Of a DNA stretch of 33,572 nt, positions 8,243-18,629 are shown piece after piece. Source of the DNA: Bremia lactucae (Eukaryota > Oomycota > Peronosporomycetes > Peronosporales > Peronosporaceae); the NCBI RefSeq assembly GCF_004359215.1, contig NC_090620.1:60310-93881 (forward strand), in the 5' to 3' direction. Under the pieces are notes generated by a model that made no database searches, was not told where the DNA came from, and saw only the letters and a list, made by a program, of their open reading frames with translations. The first letter of the stretch is position 1. Each line of letters opens with the position of its first letter. Position numbers and translations under genes: made by a program.

Positions 8243-10740
8243 TCAGTTAGCTACCAAATTATTGCCACAATTTCTGCAAAAGCGCGCCTCTGCCGGATTT
8301 TGCGTAGCGCAGGCGCTACAAAGACCCGCCTTGCTCTTAAGTTTGATTTTGCTTGAATTCTTCTCCTTCTTCAGCTGTAGATTCGTCGTTTCAATAGGAC
8401 GCTCGATCAAATAAGAGCCTGGGACATAGCCACGTTTGCCTCGAAGTTCTACCAGCCACCAGCCATCCTCGTCCTAAATGAGACCATACCACCGTTAGTG
8501 CATTTAAAGATAACTTAAGCAATAATTCCAACCTTTTGAAGAATAGTTACTTCGTCACCCGGATAAATAGTCAATTGTGTGTCATCTTGAGCGTCAAACC
8601 GATAGCCGGCAATACCCTTAGACACGGGATTTAAATTTTCTCTGATTACGTCAATTAATCTCCTGTAAGTCGTCTAAAACCAGCGCAATTTAAGCTCAAG
8701 TGCTACGTACGGAAATATAGACTCATCGAGCGCAATCGCCCCATGTTTGCATTTTGCACAAATCGCCTGGCCTTCGTGCTCAAAGAAACTTTCTGCTGAA
8801 CAGGATTTGCAATAAAATACGCAAGGTCTGCATTAATATAGAATAGCGCTTACGTATACGATGCAAGTGCCGCGGTGCTGTACCTGAAAGGGAGGCATTG
8901 CATTGAAAGCAGACGAAGCAGTCCGGGTGATATAGAAGGTCAAGAGCCTTGACCACTTTTCCTTTAAGCACTTTATCGCACCGGTTACATTTTTTGCCAA
9001 ACCGTGCCTGGTAGCATCCTTGGTGAAAGGCCTTAATAAGAAAATTATTAAAAGAAATATATACCAACACGCGAAAGCCAAAATTACCTGGTTATCCTTT
9101 TCGGCATATCCATCATCTTCAGCAATAACTCGACTGCAATGGCTGCATTTAAAACACTGCAACCGAAAACCCAAGATAGCTCAAACGGCGCCGTTCATTA
9201 TTTGAAACTTCCACAAACTTACCTCGTAGTGGTAATATTTATTCAGAGCACCGACTGCTTCTCCTTCAAGGACTAGATTACAACCCCCACACAGTTCGCG
9301 ATCATCATCATCTTCAGAATAAGTCTGATAGTGTTCATCCACAATCGTAGATTGTCGCGGTCTGTTGACTTCGTTGGTCCCTTCTGAAATGCCGCTTAAG
9401 TCAGACAAGCGATCACTGTAGGACTCAAGATCAAGCACCTCCGATAAGCGCAAAGATTCCCTTTGACTGGTACCCATGTATCCTGCATAGTCGCCATCGC
9501 TTAAAACTGAGTCAAGGTCTGAAGCTTCAGAAATTCGACCATTTTGGCCCGCCAAGTCGATTGGATTGGCCCCTAAATCGAATTCGTCAAGGTTCGATGA
9601 GCTGGATCGAAAGCTCTCTGATCCAAATCGTCTATTTCCATTGGCAACAGCAGCGGCAGCAAATTTTTGCGTAGCATCGGCTTCAGCTGCCTCATTTTCT
9701 GCCTGTGCACGAGCAGCCGCAGCAGCTTGAGCTTCATGCTTAGCGGCCTCCTCGGCTGCCTTCTGTGCATCCCGGACTTTTCTCTCCTTTTCTTCCTCCA
9801 AAGCCCTGGCCGCAGCAAGAGCTGCTTCCTTTTCAGCCTTTGCTTTAGATGCAGCGCGCTCAAGTTCAAGCGCAGCTTCCCTTTCATTTCGCTCTCTTAT
9901 TGCGATGCATTCGCCACATACGAAAAGGCCACTTTCAAGCTTGGCCCCAATTTCCGTTGACTGCTTGTTGCAAACAGAGCAAATCATGCATAACTTGTGG
10001 AAAGTACCACCTCCAGCGCGATACACTCGGCCTAGGATATCCTTATCACACAATATACAATGGTTGACATCCTCGGCGCAGTCAGCGTGGTAGGCTTTTT
10101 TTTTAATAAGAGCAAAGTCCTCGTTCTCTTCAATTGACTCACGACATCCCTTGCACAACAAGCAGATTTCGTGGAATATCTGGCTCTTACACACTTTTGT
10201 GCGGCCCAAAATAGTCTCTTTACATGCGTAACACTTTCGAAGCTTGCGCACCTCGCCAGGCTTAAATTCGGTGCCTCCAGACTTAGCATCGGCACCGCAA
10301 GCAGGGTTACTAGGTGGTTTTGGCGCGCACGAGTCAGCAATGACACAAGTTTTTAGTCCAAGCGGCGACTGGTACTCGACGCCTGTCAGTGCTCCCTGCC
10401 CATTTACTTTATAGCCTTTCTGTAATTCCATAAATCGTTGGTTAGACGTCTCGCGCGCAGCAAGAATTGATGCGTCCGTGATAGGGAGGACGGGGTTCTC
10501 AATGTACAGGTATGAGCCGGGAACGAGGCCCTTTTCGCCGTCTTTAATGACGAACCACCAACCATCGTCATCCTTGCGCACAATGTCGACCTCATCGCCC
10601 TTGGATAGCGCAAGCTGCGTGCTCGCATCCTGTGGCACAAAGTGAAAGCGTGCCACCGCCTGTTCTTTGCGCGTTGGCTCCGGCAATGGCTGTACCCTGA
10701 ATTGTATCATATAAGATAAATTCCTGCCGAACAGCAACAT
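8243..10740 (-). CDS. SH3-LIM adaptor protein: SH3, 2 LIM, coiled coil, 2 LIM, SH3, zinc ribbon
   Basis: Hand-built model with six exons, all in phase: 10740-9223, 9156-9088, 9031-8884, 8795-8711, 8662-8533 and 8473-8243, giving 726 aa. Introns are 48-88 nt with GT-AG ends. Domains: SH3 at about 27-80 (ARFHFV, DDDGWWFV, GLVPGSY); LIM 1 at 170-221; LIM 2 at 228-278; Ala/Glu/Lys-rich helix at about 282-365; acidic Ser-rich linker; LIM 3 from C484 to C535, split by two introns; LIM 4 from C544 to C594, split by one; second SH3 at about 623-675, split at DEDGWW; and a CX2CX10CX2C zinc ribbon at 702-719. LIM domains bind proteins through two zinc ions and SH3 domains bind Pro-rich ligands, so the protein is probably a cytoskeletal or signalling scaffold in the cytoplasm. 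No enzymatic domain is seen. An alternative start is Met11 (10710). Confidence 0.85.
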
Positions 10741-11638
10741 AATCTCTTTATACGAACCCCATCAACTTAATGCGTGCCGCTGCTGTAAAAGCTGTGGGCA
10801 CGGCTGGGACGCTCGAAGGGTCTCCCCCCGGCACAGAACCAGCCTTCCATGGATTCTCCTTAGCCGTCACCTTTTAGCATTAAACGCGTCAGCCTTCGAT
10901 TTTGCAGCTAATGCTGCAGCAATAAGCTGCCACGCACCGCCTTTTCGCCGCACTTAACACACGCCTCGACGTCTAAAAAGTCCCCGCATCTGATTACATG
11001 AGCATTGTAAGCTGAATCTATCACGGAAGTGGAGACTGAAGCAAAAATTAACAGCGAACCTAGGGCAAAAGCTTGGCATAGCCTGTTCTTTTTCTATCGG
11101 CTACTGAGCGCTACTGAATGCTTGGCGGCTTCCCTTCACGACGCCGCGAGCTTTATAATCGTCGACTGAAATCGCTCGAATAGCCGGGTTGTTTGTACAA
11201 GTTCGGCTATTGGTTGAAACTATGGCTTGTATCACTCTCAAATACTTTAGGAAGGCATAATCGAGATTGTACCGATACGAAGGCACAATCTGACTCGTAG
11301 CGTTGTATTGCGGTACCAATGCCCATCGCACAAACTTGATAATTTAAGGAGCGCAAAGTATATTCTGCCCAACCTCTATGCTTGAGATTTAATGAGTATT
11401 AAGCTATATTTCGTGCGAGAGCAAATGTATCATCTGTTGACTATGAATTAAGAAAAAGATCATTCACTAAAGCATCAACAGTAGATTTCTAAAACAATTA
11501 TTTCAGCTGACAATTAGCATTATATCTTGCAACGGTAAACCACATCATTCGCTGTAGCTGTGCCTTTTTTTGTCGCAATTTATTAAGGTTAATGAAGCAA
11601 CCTACTTTTCAAAAAATAATTCGATTGGTGCTTACTTC
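10741..11638. other. Divergent intergenic region between LIM adaptor and PUS10
   Basis: This interval must carry the promoters of both flanking genes, which are transcribed away from each other. A minus-strand open stretch at 11331-11101 has no ATG start. A minus-strand segment near 10930-11010 reads CGDFLDVEACVKCGEKA, a CX2C pair, but soon meets a stop. I see no supportable gene, so these may be remnants. Confidence 0.5.
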
Positions 11639-13605
11639 ATGGACGGGTGTATGGACTTAACGAATAAACTACGCGATGGCTTGCTTCTACCCGATGTGCT
11701 TCAAGTTGTCCTTGGTTTGGGTATCTGCGTGCGATGCTGCCTGCGCTTCTGCGGCATTCAGGAATCGTATTTCTACGCGTGGTAAAGACGACCAGGCTGC
11801 GAAAGCTTTTGGTGTACTCATTTCAGCTAAACGGGATTTTTTTTCATTCTATGGGTTTCTTTCTGTCAATGCAGTTTATCCGAGGAAAAGATAGCTGAAG
11901 CCTTTTACAAGTTCGCTAATTTGATAGAAGTCGAACCGCGAGATGCTGCATGTAACAATTGTGCAACGATACATTAGGTGACGATAAGTGCCTCTGTATA
12001 AACTATGTCACTTTTTACTTGCTTTGGTAGGCTGCACTTGCTGTGTGGGCGTCTTGAACGAAGCAGTACACGAAAAAATTTTGGCGGATGTACAGCAGTT
12101 GGCGGATAAGTCTGATTACGACGTGAAATCTTTCTCACTTAATATTAAGCTTCCTAGCGTCGTGCTTCTGCGTGAGTACTCGTTGCTTGAATTTCTGCGC
12201 GTAAAGGTCGACAATTTTCCGCACGGAATGCCATTTCCCTTAAAGGATTCACTCAAAGTAAGATTAACCCCGGTCTTTAAATGATGGGTTGAGTTTTCAC
12301 TGCGATGCATACAGTTTTTACTAGCGCCCAGCGTATCACGAATTCTTAAAAATTCTGAGTGTAGTGTAAAAAGTGAGTTTATTGTGCTGATCGACATTAA
12401 ACACGATGAAGCAGCTGACGAAGTGCGCCAAATTCCAGCTATTCAGGTAAAATCTTCGCATAAATTTGGTTAATAATTAACGTACTTATCGATGGGTTTT
12501 CGTATTGCTGTGTTAAAGCAATTGGCAGGAAATCGAAAGCGAGCTCGTGGGCCGCCTCCTGTTTTTGATGGCTTTGGTTCCGTCTCGCGTGCTCTGGCGG
12601 TCCTGACAGAAATACCTGAGAGTATTAAATGTCCGCCTACTCGACTACGTACTAAACCAGATGCCGTGGTAAAATTAGAGCGCGAACCCGTTTACATGCA
12701 GGGGCGGTATCTTAAATTTCAGCGCGGGTTGAGCCAGACACCTTGGATTTTAGACGGGAAACGCATTGGAGATTCCTCTGTTGAAGAATGTATCGGAAGT
12801 GTTGCTCTGTCATTCTTCGGGGGATCAGGGTACAAGTTTCATACTGCGGGTCGTGAAGATGTTGATGTGCGCATGCTTGGAAACGGAAGACCTTTTATAT
12901 TGGAGATCTTAGGTGCTAATCGCTAAGACTACTGAATTTAGGGAAACTTATAATGACGTCAGCTGTTTGCTTACTTGCAGATGCTAAAAAAGCGTTTTTA
13001 AACCAGTGCGACTACGACCAAATTCAACAGGCGGTTAATGATGCAAATGATGGTGCTGTGGAAATTCTTCAAGTCAAAAGCTCCACAAGGGACTATTTCA
13101 CGGGGCTTCAAACCGGTGCAGACTCAAAAAAGAAGACTTACTGGTATTTTTTTTACTGAATGTTCTCTACACGACAAATGCCATTTTGATGAAGTGGTTT
13201 TTCTAGCTGTGTTGTTTGGTCGAAAAATAATTTGACAAAAGATTCAATCAAAAGCATTGATTCGATACAGGACCTTACTATCCAGCAGCAGACTCCCGTC
13301 CGCGTCCTGCACCGTAGGACGTTGATGACTCGGCCAAAAGTGATACATGCAGCCAAGTGTGAAGTCTTAAACAAGCACTACATGCTGTTACGTCTCGTAA
13401 CATCTGCGGGAACGTACGTTAAGGAGTTCGTGCATGGTGACCGTGGTCGCACCAATCCCAACGTTTCATCGCTTTTGGTAAGTTGTTTGACGTGCTTTTA
13501 ATGTTCTATATAAAGATGCCATCATATCATATTTTTGTATAATCGAAGGGCTGTGATGCTGACATTATCCAGCTTGACGTCGAAAGCCTGATCGATGCCC
13601 CGTAA
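11639..13605 (+). CDS. PUS10: tRNA pseudouridine synthase Pus10
   Basis: Hand-built eight-exon model: 11639-11781, 11875-11951, 12031-12257, 12315-12446, 12519-12912, 12981-13143, 13207-13477 and 13549-13605, giving 487 aa. All phases agree and introns are 57-93 nt. Pus10 converts uridine to pseudouridine in the T-loop region (54/55) of tRNAs. The catalytic segment reads TAGREDVDVRMLGNGRPF, and D307 corresponds to the family's catalytic Asp. Downstream, RVLHRR, AGTYVKEFVHGD and GRTNPN are characteristic of the C-terminal catalytic half. The N-terminus has a CVRCCLRFCG zinc-type motif and a second CTCCVGVL pair, as in eukaryotic Pus10. The length is close to the family's usual 500 or so. Weak points are the donor at 11952 (GTAACA), the acceptor at 12518 (AAAG) and the acceptor at 13548 (GAAG). 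The start could also be Met at 11651. Confidence 0.92.
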
Positions 13606-13683
13606 CATGAATAGTATCGATGCTTGTTTGAGAAAATTGTTGCGCAAATTTTAAATATGATTACTTAAAGGAAAAGATAAGCA

Positions 13684-13772
13684 TTAGTCGTCCCACAGCT
13701 CACCGAGAACCAAAAATTCATGGGCTGCTTTTAGGAAGTACTGCTTTAACTTGCTTATTAATTTACGATTCT
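13684..13772 (-). pseudogene. Last codons of a host gene, cut by LTR insertion
   Basis: On the minus strand the frame reads NRKLISKLKQYF, then AAHEFLVLGELWDD and TAA (13684-13686). The low-complexity-free, helix-like sequence ending in acidic residues resembles the end of a real protein. It faces PUS10, with 78 bp between the two stops. Upstream on the minus strand it runs directly into the LTR at 13773, so the rest of the gene is displaced or lost. The product is not recognised, and 28 codons are too few to be certain it is coding. Confidence 0.4.
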
Positions 13773-14256
13773 TGTAATGGGACACATCGGTTGGAGAACC
13801 GTTGTTGTGGTGCATTTAATTTATGGGTAAAATACCCTTTTATCTAATTTCAAAATAGTTAGTTACTTAAATCCCATTTATTATGGGTAACAAATGTGGT
13901 CGCCGCCAGATATAAATCGTGGCGGCCAAAATCTATTTTTAATTAGCTAGGGTAAGTTTTTAGATTTAAATAATTAAATATAGTGCAGTTCCCCTTTTGA
14001 TCTTAAAGCGTTAAGTGCCTTCCTAAGGCTTGCGCATTGATCTGTAAAAGATAGAAGACTTTCTAAGGTATATCCTCTCGGGCACTAGTTGCCACTTGGT
14101 TCTACGAACCCCTGAATCCCTTGAACTAGGATTCCTTAAGCTTTAATAGCTTGTACGACTCCCTGAGTTGTTAAACCCATTAGTTCAATAGAACTAAGTG
14201 ACTCTCTGAGTCTGAAAGTCTTCCTCTGACTTTAGGAGCGAGGTAGCTCCGCTACA
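13773..14256 (+). repeat. 5' LTR of family-B copy B1
   Basis: Runs from TGTAATGGGACA to AGCTCCGCTACA, 484 bp, followed by CC and TGGTAGCAC. Its U3 contains the near-palindrome around AGATATAAATC that all family-B LTRs share. By eye it matches the truncated LTR at 23616 more closely than the neighbouring LTR at 16344. Confidence 0.88.
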
Positions 14257-14258
14257 CC

Positions 14259-14267
14259 TGGTAGCAC
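14259..14267 (+). promoter_or_regulatory. Primer-binding site of copy B1
   Basis: TGGTAGCAC, two bases after the LTR. It is identical to the family-A site although the LTRs are unrelated in sequence. Confidence 0.75.
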
Positions 14268-14316
14268 CTGTAGTCAATCTACGCCTGGGTCTTTACAAGA
14301 CTAAACCCTCACGAAC

Positions 14317-15349
14317 ATGGAAGAGATTCCAGAATTGTCAGAAGCGCAACGTGCCGCTTATGACAAGTTCAAAACCTTTGTTGGGCTTGAGCACGTGGAA
14401 TTTATTATTTCCCAAGGACTAGAGGTCCTGCATGCAAAACTTGAAGCCTTCATGCGGTACGAAACCTTCTTGATCTGTCAGGTACAGGACCACTTAGCGG
14501 CATCTATGCCAACCCGGTACATCGCTGTACCTAACTCAGAGCCGAGGGCTCGCCCTCTAACCGTATATGTGAAGAGATTTGAGGGAAAAGAAGGAGAAAA
14601 TCTCCCTTTTTGGATTAAGCAGATGAAAATGTCCATGGATTCCGCCTTGTTTTTAACAGAACGGCAAAAGGTGGCTATGGCCATTTCCAAACTTGGAGGT
14701 ATAGCAATGAAGTGAGCACTATCGTGCAGCACGTCCATAAACGACGCTTTTCCCTCATGGAATTCGCTGCAACAGCAAATGACCAGCATGTTTGCACCGC
14801 CTGATCAGGCTTTTCGCATGCGAGCACGGCTCCTAGCGACTCGACAGGGTAAAAGAACTCTAGGGCACTATGTCCAGGAGTTGAAAACTCTCATTGCATC
14901 TATGCATCAAGACCCGGTGCAAGAAGCAATTGTAGTAAGCATCTCGATGAGGCGTTGCCCGGACAAAATTGTTCCGATCTCATCCGGCTACGTTCGAAGA
15001 GGCAGTTGCCATAGCGCTACCCGCCGAGTTTGACTTAAGTCTGCTCGCGTTAGCACGCCTGTATACCGAACAAGCTCTTCAAGCACATGGGTTTCGTCGA
15101 ATAGAGCGGAACCTATGGATGTAAGCCTCGTTGAGAAGGGAGAAGAGGCTTCAAGCTGTGGAACAGCATAAGACCATCCGTAGATGTTATATGTGCGGAA
15201 GCACGAAATATTTACGTCCGGCCTGTCCCTTACGAAATACGCGCAAAGCTCGAAAGAGGTCCAACTCCGACCTATACCAGAGATCTGGTACGGCGCGAGA
15301 AAACGTCGATAAACAAAAGGTGCGGGGCGCCCTACTGGGGGAGACCTAG
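14317..15349 (+). pseudogene. Gag of family-B copy B1 (stop and frameshifts)
   Basis: Starts [20 protein letters not shown] at ATG 14317. The frame meets TGA at 14713, where the following ALSCSTSIND suggests an original Trp codon, and continues in frame to about 14950. There indels move it into the frame reading FEEAVAIALPAEFDLSLLA. The capsid-type segments [20 protein letters not shown] and QAFRMRARLLATRQGKRTLG are clear. The zinc knuckle near 15188-15230 is CYMCGSTKYLRPAC: the spacing is right, but the metal-binding His is Tyr. Copy B2 has the same TGA and the same Tyr, so both defects predate the duplication. Gag packages element RNA, and this copy should not. Confidence 0.85.
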
Positions 15350-15405
15350 GCTCTGTTGAATCTCTAGGAGGTGAGAATAAACAGAACCTAGCCCCAATTA
15401 GCTCG

Positions 15406-16033
15406 TTGCTTAATGGCACGGGGCGAGAGTACAAGCCTGGCTTGCTAGTCACTCAAGCGACTGTAAAGGGCTTTGATAAGCCGTGGTCAATCTTAACTGA
15501 CTCAGGAGCTTCTTGTTATTATGCTCGACGCCTTTCCCTACAAGGAAGTCAACAATACATTGAGGCGCTTAAAGCGCATGAAGGTGATACAATTACTGTT
15601 CACGTTGCGACTGGGACTCGTGTCACTGTTCCCAAAATTTCTTTGGACTTAGGTATAAAGTTTCTGGACTTCGACAGAATGGAACGCTATATCGTCCTTG
15701 ATTTAGATTCGAGATATGATCTCATCCTTGGTATGGCCTGGTTAGAATACCATGAGCCATGGATCGATTGGAGGTCTAAAGCCTTAGGCGCCACGCGCAA
15801 TGTTCCTAGCAAAGTTTTGGAGAGTCATGAACCCACCATTGCTAAGCAACAAAAGCGCTATTGGCGCGGATCATTGAATGAGCCTGTCAGTGTTTTAGAT
15901 ATTTCAATGTCTGAGTTAATAAACTCTAACGTTAAAAACATTAATTCTGAGCCCGACTCAGCAGAAATAAGTGGAACGGCACGTACTCCGTCGAGTGACA
16001 CTAGTTGTAATAACGATTCACTGATTTCTGAAA
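15406..16033 (+). pseudogene. Aspartic protease of copy B1, open up to the gap
   Basis: The frame reads SILTDSGASCYYARR, with the canonical DSG catalytic triplet. It continues through ERYIVLDLDSRYDLILGMAWL, the C-terminal protease block with hydrophobic-hydrophobic-Gly. It is then open through a Ser/Asn-rich linker until the N run. This is the least damaged protease in the window. It is out of frame with the gag upstream. Confidence 0.8.
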
Positions 16034-16133
16034 NNNNNNNNNNNNNNNNNNNNNNNNNNNNNNNNNNNNNNNNNNNNNNNNNNNNNNNNNNNNNNNNNNN
16101 NNNNNNNNNNNNNNNNNNNNNNNNNNNNNNNNN
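16034..16133. other. Assembly gap (100 N)
   Basis: Exactly 100 N, a placeholder for a gap of unknown length. It falls at the start of the tandem-repeat linker that follows the protease in copy B2, so the repeat may have broken the assembly. Confidence 0.98.
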
Positions 16134-16343
16134 TCATGCTAAGCCACAAAAATTTCCGTTTACCCAACAAGAGCGTACTTATTGCCCGTCGCTCGATGTT
16201 TTGAGTGGATCCTTCGTTAAGCTGCCTCGACGAAATACAATCAGCGTTCAAGACCGATGATAGTAGTAAATGTGTAAGATACCACACGAGGGGCATATTA
16301 ACGTTTAGTAGCGCCAGTGTCGGTGCTTCAAGAACACTACCTG
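16134..16343. other. Unassigned sequence between gap and next LTR
   Basis: These 210 bp do not match the corresponding part of copy B2. The plus strand opens as HAKPQKFPFTQQERTYC before a stop at 16258. The minus strand is open throughout. It may be host flank or the 3' part of another element. I see no recognisable domain. Confidence 0.4.
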
Positions 16344-16828
16344 TGTAATGGGGCATACTTTGATTGGAGGACCGTTGTTGTGGTACACTACCTTTATGAG
16401 TAAAATATTCTCTTATTCTATTCTAAAATAGTTAACTACTAAAATCCCATTTATTATAAGTAACAAATGTGGTCGCCGCCAGATATAAATCTGGCGGCCG
16501 GAATCTATCTTTAATTAGCTAGGGTAAGGTTTTAGATTTAAGTAATGTAATAAAGTGCAGTTCACCTTTTGATCTTAAAGCGTCTAGTGCCTTCTTAAGG
16601 CTTGCGAATTGGTATGTGAGAGACAGAAGCCTTTCTAGCGTACATACCCTCGGGCACAAGTTGCCACTTGGTTCTACGAGCCCCTGAATCACTTGATCTA
16701 GGATTCATTAAGCTTTATTAGCTTGTACGACTCCCTGAGTTGTTATATCCATTAGTCCTATAGAACTAAGAGACTCTTTGGGTCTATAAATCTTTCTCTT
16801 AATTAAGGAGCGAGGTAGCTCCGCTACA
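16344..16828 (+). repeat. 5' LTR of copy B2
   Basis: Runs from TGTAATGGGGCA to AGCTCCGCTACA, 485 bp. It holds a perfect 10-bp stem, GCCGCCAGAT (16475-16484) and ATCTGGCGGC (16489-16498), around ATAA, so an AGATATAAAT TATA-like string sits at the tip of the hairpin. It differs from the 3' LTR at 23616 at many positions. Confidence 0.88.
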
Positions 16829-16830
16829 CC

Positions 16831-16839
16831 TGGTAGCAC
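16831..16839 (+). promoter_or_regulatory. Primer-binding site of copy B2
   Basis: TGGTAGCAC, two bases after the LTR end. Confidence 0.75.
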
Positions 16840-16888
16840 TAGTAATTAATCTACGCCTGGGTCTTTACAAGACTAAACCCTCACGAAC

Positions 16889-17921
16889 ATGGAAGAGATT
16901 CCAGAATTGTCAGAAGCGCAACGTGCCGCTTATGACAAGTTCAAAACCTTTGTTGGGCTTGAGCACGTGGAATTTATTATTTCCCAGGGACTAGAGGTCC
17001 TGCATGCAAAACTTGAAGCCTTCATGCGGTACGAAACCTTCTTGATCTGTCAGGTACAGGACCACTTAGCGGCATCTATGCCAACCCGGTACATCTCTGT
17101 ACCTAACTCAGAGCCGAGGGCTCGCCCTCTAACCGTATATGTGAAGAGATTTGAGGGAAAAGAAGGAGAAAATCTCCCTTTTTGGATTAAGCAGATGAAA
17201 ATGTCCATTGATTCCGCCTTGTTTTTAACAGAACGGCAAAAGGTGGCTATGGCCATTTCCAAACTTGGAGGTATAGCAATGGAGTGAGCACTATCGTGCA
17301 GCACGTCCATAAACGACGCTTTTCCCTCATGGAATTCGCTGCAACAGCAAATGAGCAGCATGTTTGCACTGCCTGATCAGGCTTTTCGCATGCGAGCACG
17401 GCTCCTAGCGACTCGACAGGGTAAAAGAACTCTAGGGGCTATGTCCAGGAGTTGAAAACTCTCATTGCATCTATGCATCAAGACCCGGTGCAAGAAGCAA
17501 TTGTAGTAAGCATCTTTATGAGGGCGTTGCCCGGACGAAATTGTTCCGATCTCATCCGGCTACGTTCGAAGAGGCAGTTGCCATAGCGCTACCCGCCGAG
17601 TTTGACTTAAGTCTGCTCGCGTTAGCACGCCTGTATACCGAACAAGCTCTTCAAGCACATGGGTTTCGTCGAATAGAGCGGAACCTATGGATGTAAGCCT
17701 CGTTGAGAAGGGAGAAGAGGCTTCAAGCTGTGGAACAGCATAAGACCATCCGTAGATGTTATATGTGCGGAAGCACGAAATATTTACGTCCGGCCTGTCC
17801 CTTACGAAATACGCGCAAAGCTCGAAAGAGGTCCAACTCCGACCTATACCAGAGATCTGGTACGGCGCGAGAAAACGTCGATAAACAAAAGGTGCGGGGC
17901 GCCCTACTGGGGGAGACCTAG
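16889..17921 (+). pseudogene. Gag of family-B copy B2 (broken)
   Basis: Nearly identical to the gag of copy B1, with the same start, the same TGA after GGIAME (17285-17287) and the same CYMCGSTKYLRPAC knuckle lacking the His. It adds its own deletion near 17438 (CTAGGGGCTATG against CTAGGGCACTATG in B1), which breaks the capsid frame earlier. The shared lesions show that one defective sequence was copied as DNA, or that a defective element moved with help from an active one. Confidence 0.85.
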
Positions 17922-17977
17922 GCTCTGTTGAATCTCTAGGGGGTGAGAATAAACAGAACCTAGCCCCAATTAGCTCG

Positions 17978-18541
17978 TTGCTTAATGGCACGGGGCGAGA
18001 GTACAAGCCTGGCTTGCTAGTCACTCAAGCGACTGTAAAGGGCTTTGATAAGCCGTGGTCAATCTTAACTGACTCAGGAGCTTCTTGTTATTATGCTCGA
18101 CGCCTTTCCCTACAAGGAAGTCAACAATACGTTGAGGCGCTTAAAGCGCATGAAGGTGATACAATTACTGTTCACTTTGCGACTGGGACTCGTGTCACTG
18201 TTCCCAAAATTTCTTTGGACTTAGGTATAAAGTTTCTGGACTTCGACAGAATGGAACGCTATATCGTCCTTGATTTAGATTCGAGGTATGATCTCATCCT
18301 TGGTATGGCCTGGTTAGAATACCATGAGCCATGGATCGATTGGAGGTCTAAAGCCTTAGGCGCCACGCGCAATGTTCCTAGCAAAGTTTTGGATAGTCAT
18401 GAACCCACCTTTGCTAGGCAACAAAAGCGCTATTGGCGCGGATCATTGAATGAGTCTGTCAGTGTTTTTGATATTTCAATGTCTGAGTTAATAAACTCTA
18501 ATGTTAAAACATTAATTCTGAGCCCGACTCAGCAGAAATAA
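17978..18541 (+). pseudogene. Aspartic protease of copy B2
   Basis: Carries the DSG catalytic triplet (ILTDSGASCYYARR) and the LILGMAWLEY block, as in copy B1. A 1-nt deletion near 18510 shifts the linker frame and ends it at 18541 (SPTQQK then TAA). The rest of the Ser/Asn linker continues in another frame. In intact elements this protease cleaves Gag-Pol. Confidence 0.8.
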
Positions 18542-18629
18542 GTGGAACGGCACGTACTCCGTCGAGTGACACTAGTTGTAATAACGATTCACTGATTTCT
18601 GAAAGCATTGTTGGCCTAAGGCCGAATTA

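Noticed and set aside
7824..8414. Plus-strand 196-codon open frame
   Set aside because: Antisense to the starts and ends of two well-supported minus-strand genes and without any motif.
9573..9960. Leu/Lys/Arg-rich and Ser/Phe-rich open frames in other frames
   Set aside because: Shadows of the Ala/Glu-rich helical region of the SH3-LIM gene.
11101..11331. Minus-strand open frame upstream of the LIM gene
   Set aside because: Has no ATG, no recognisable motif and no supporting splice pattern.
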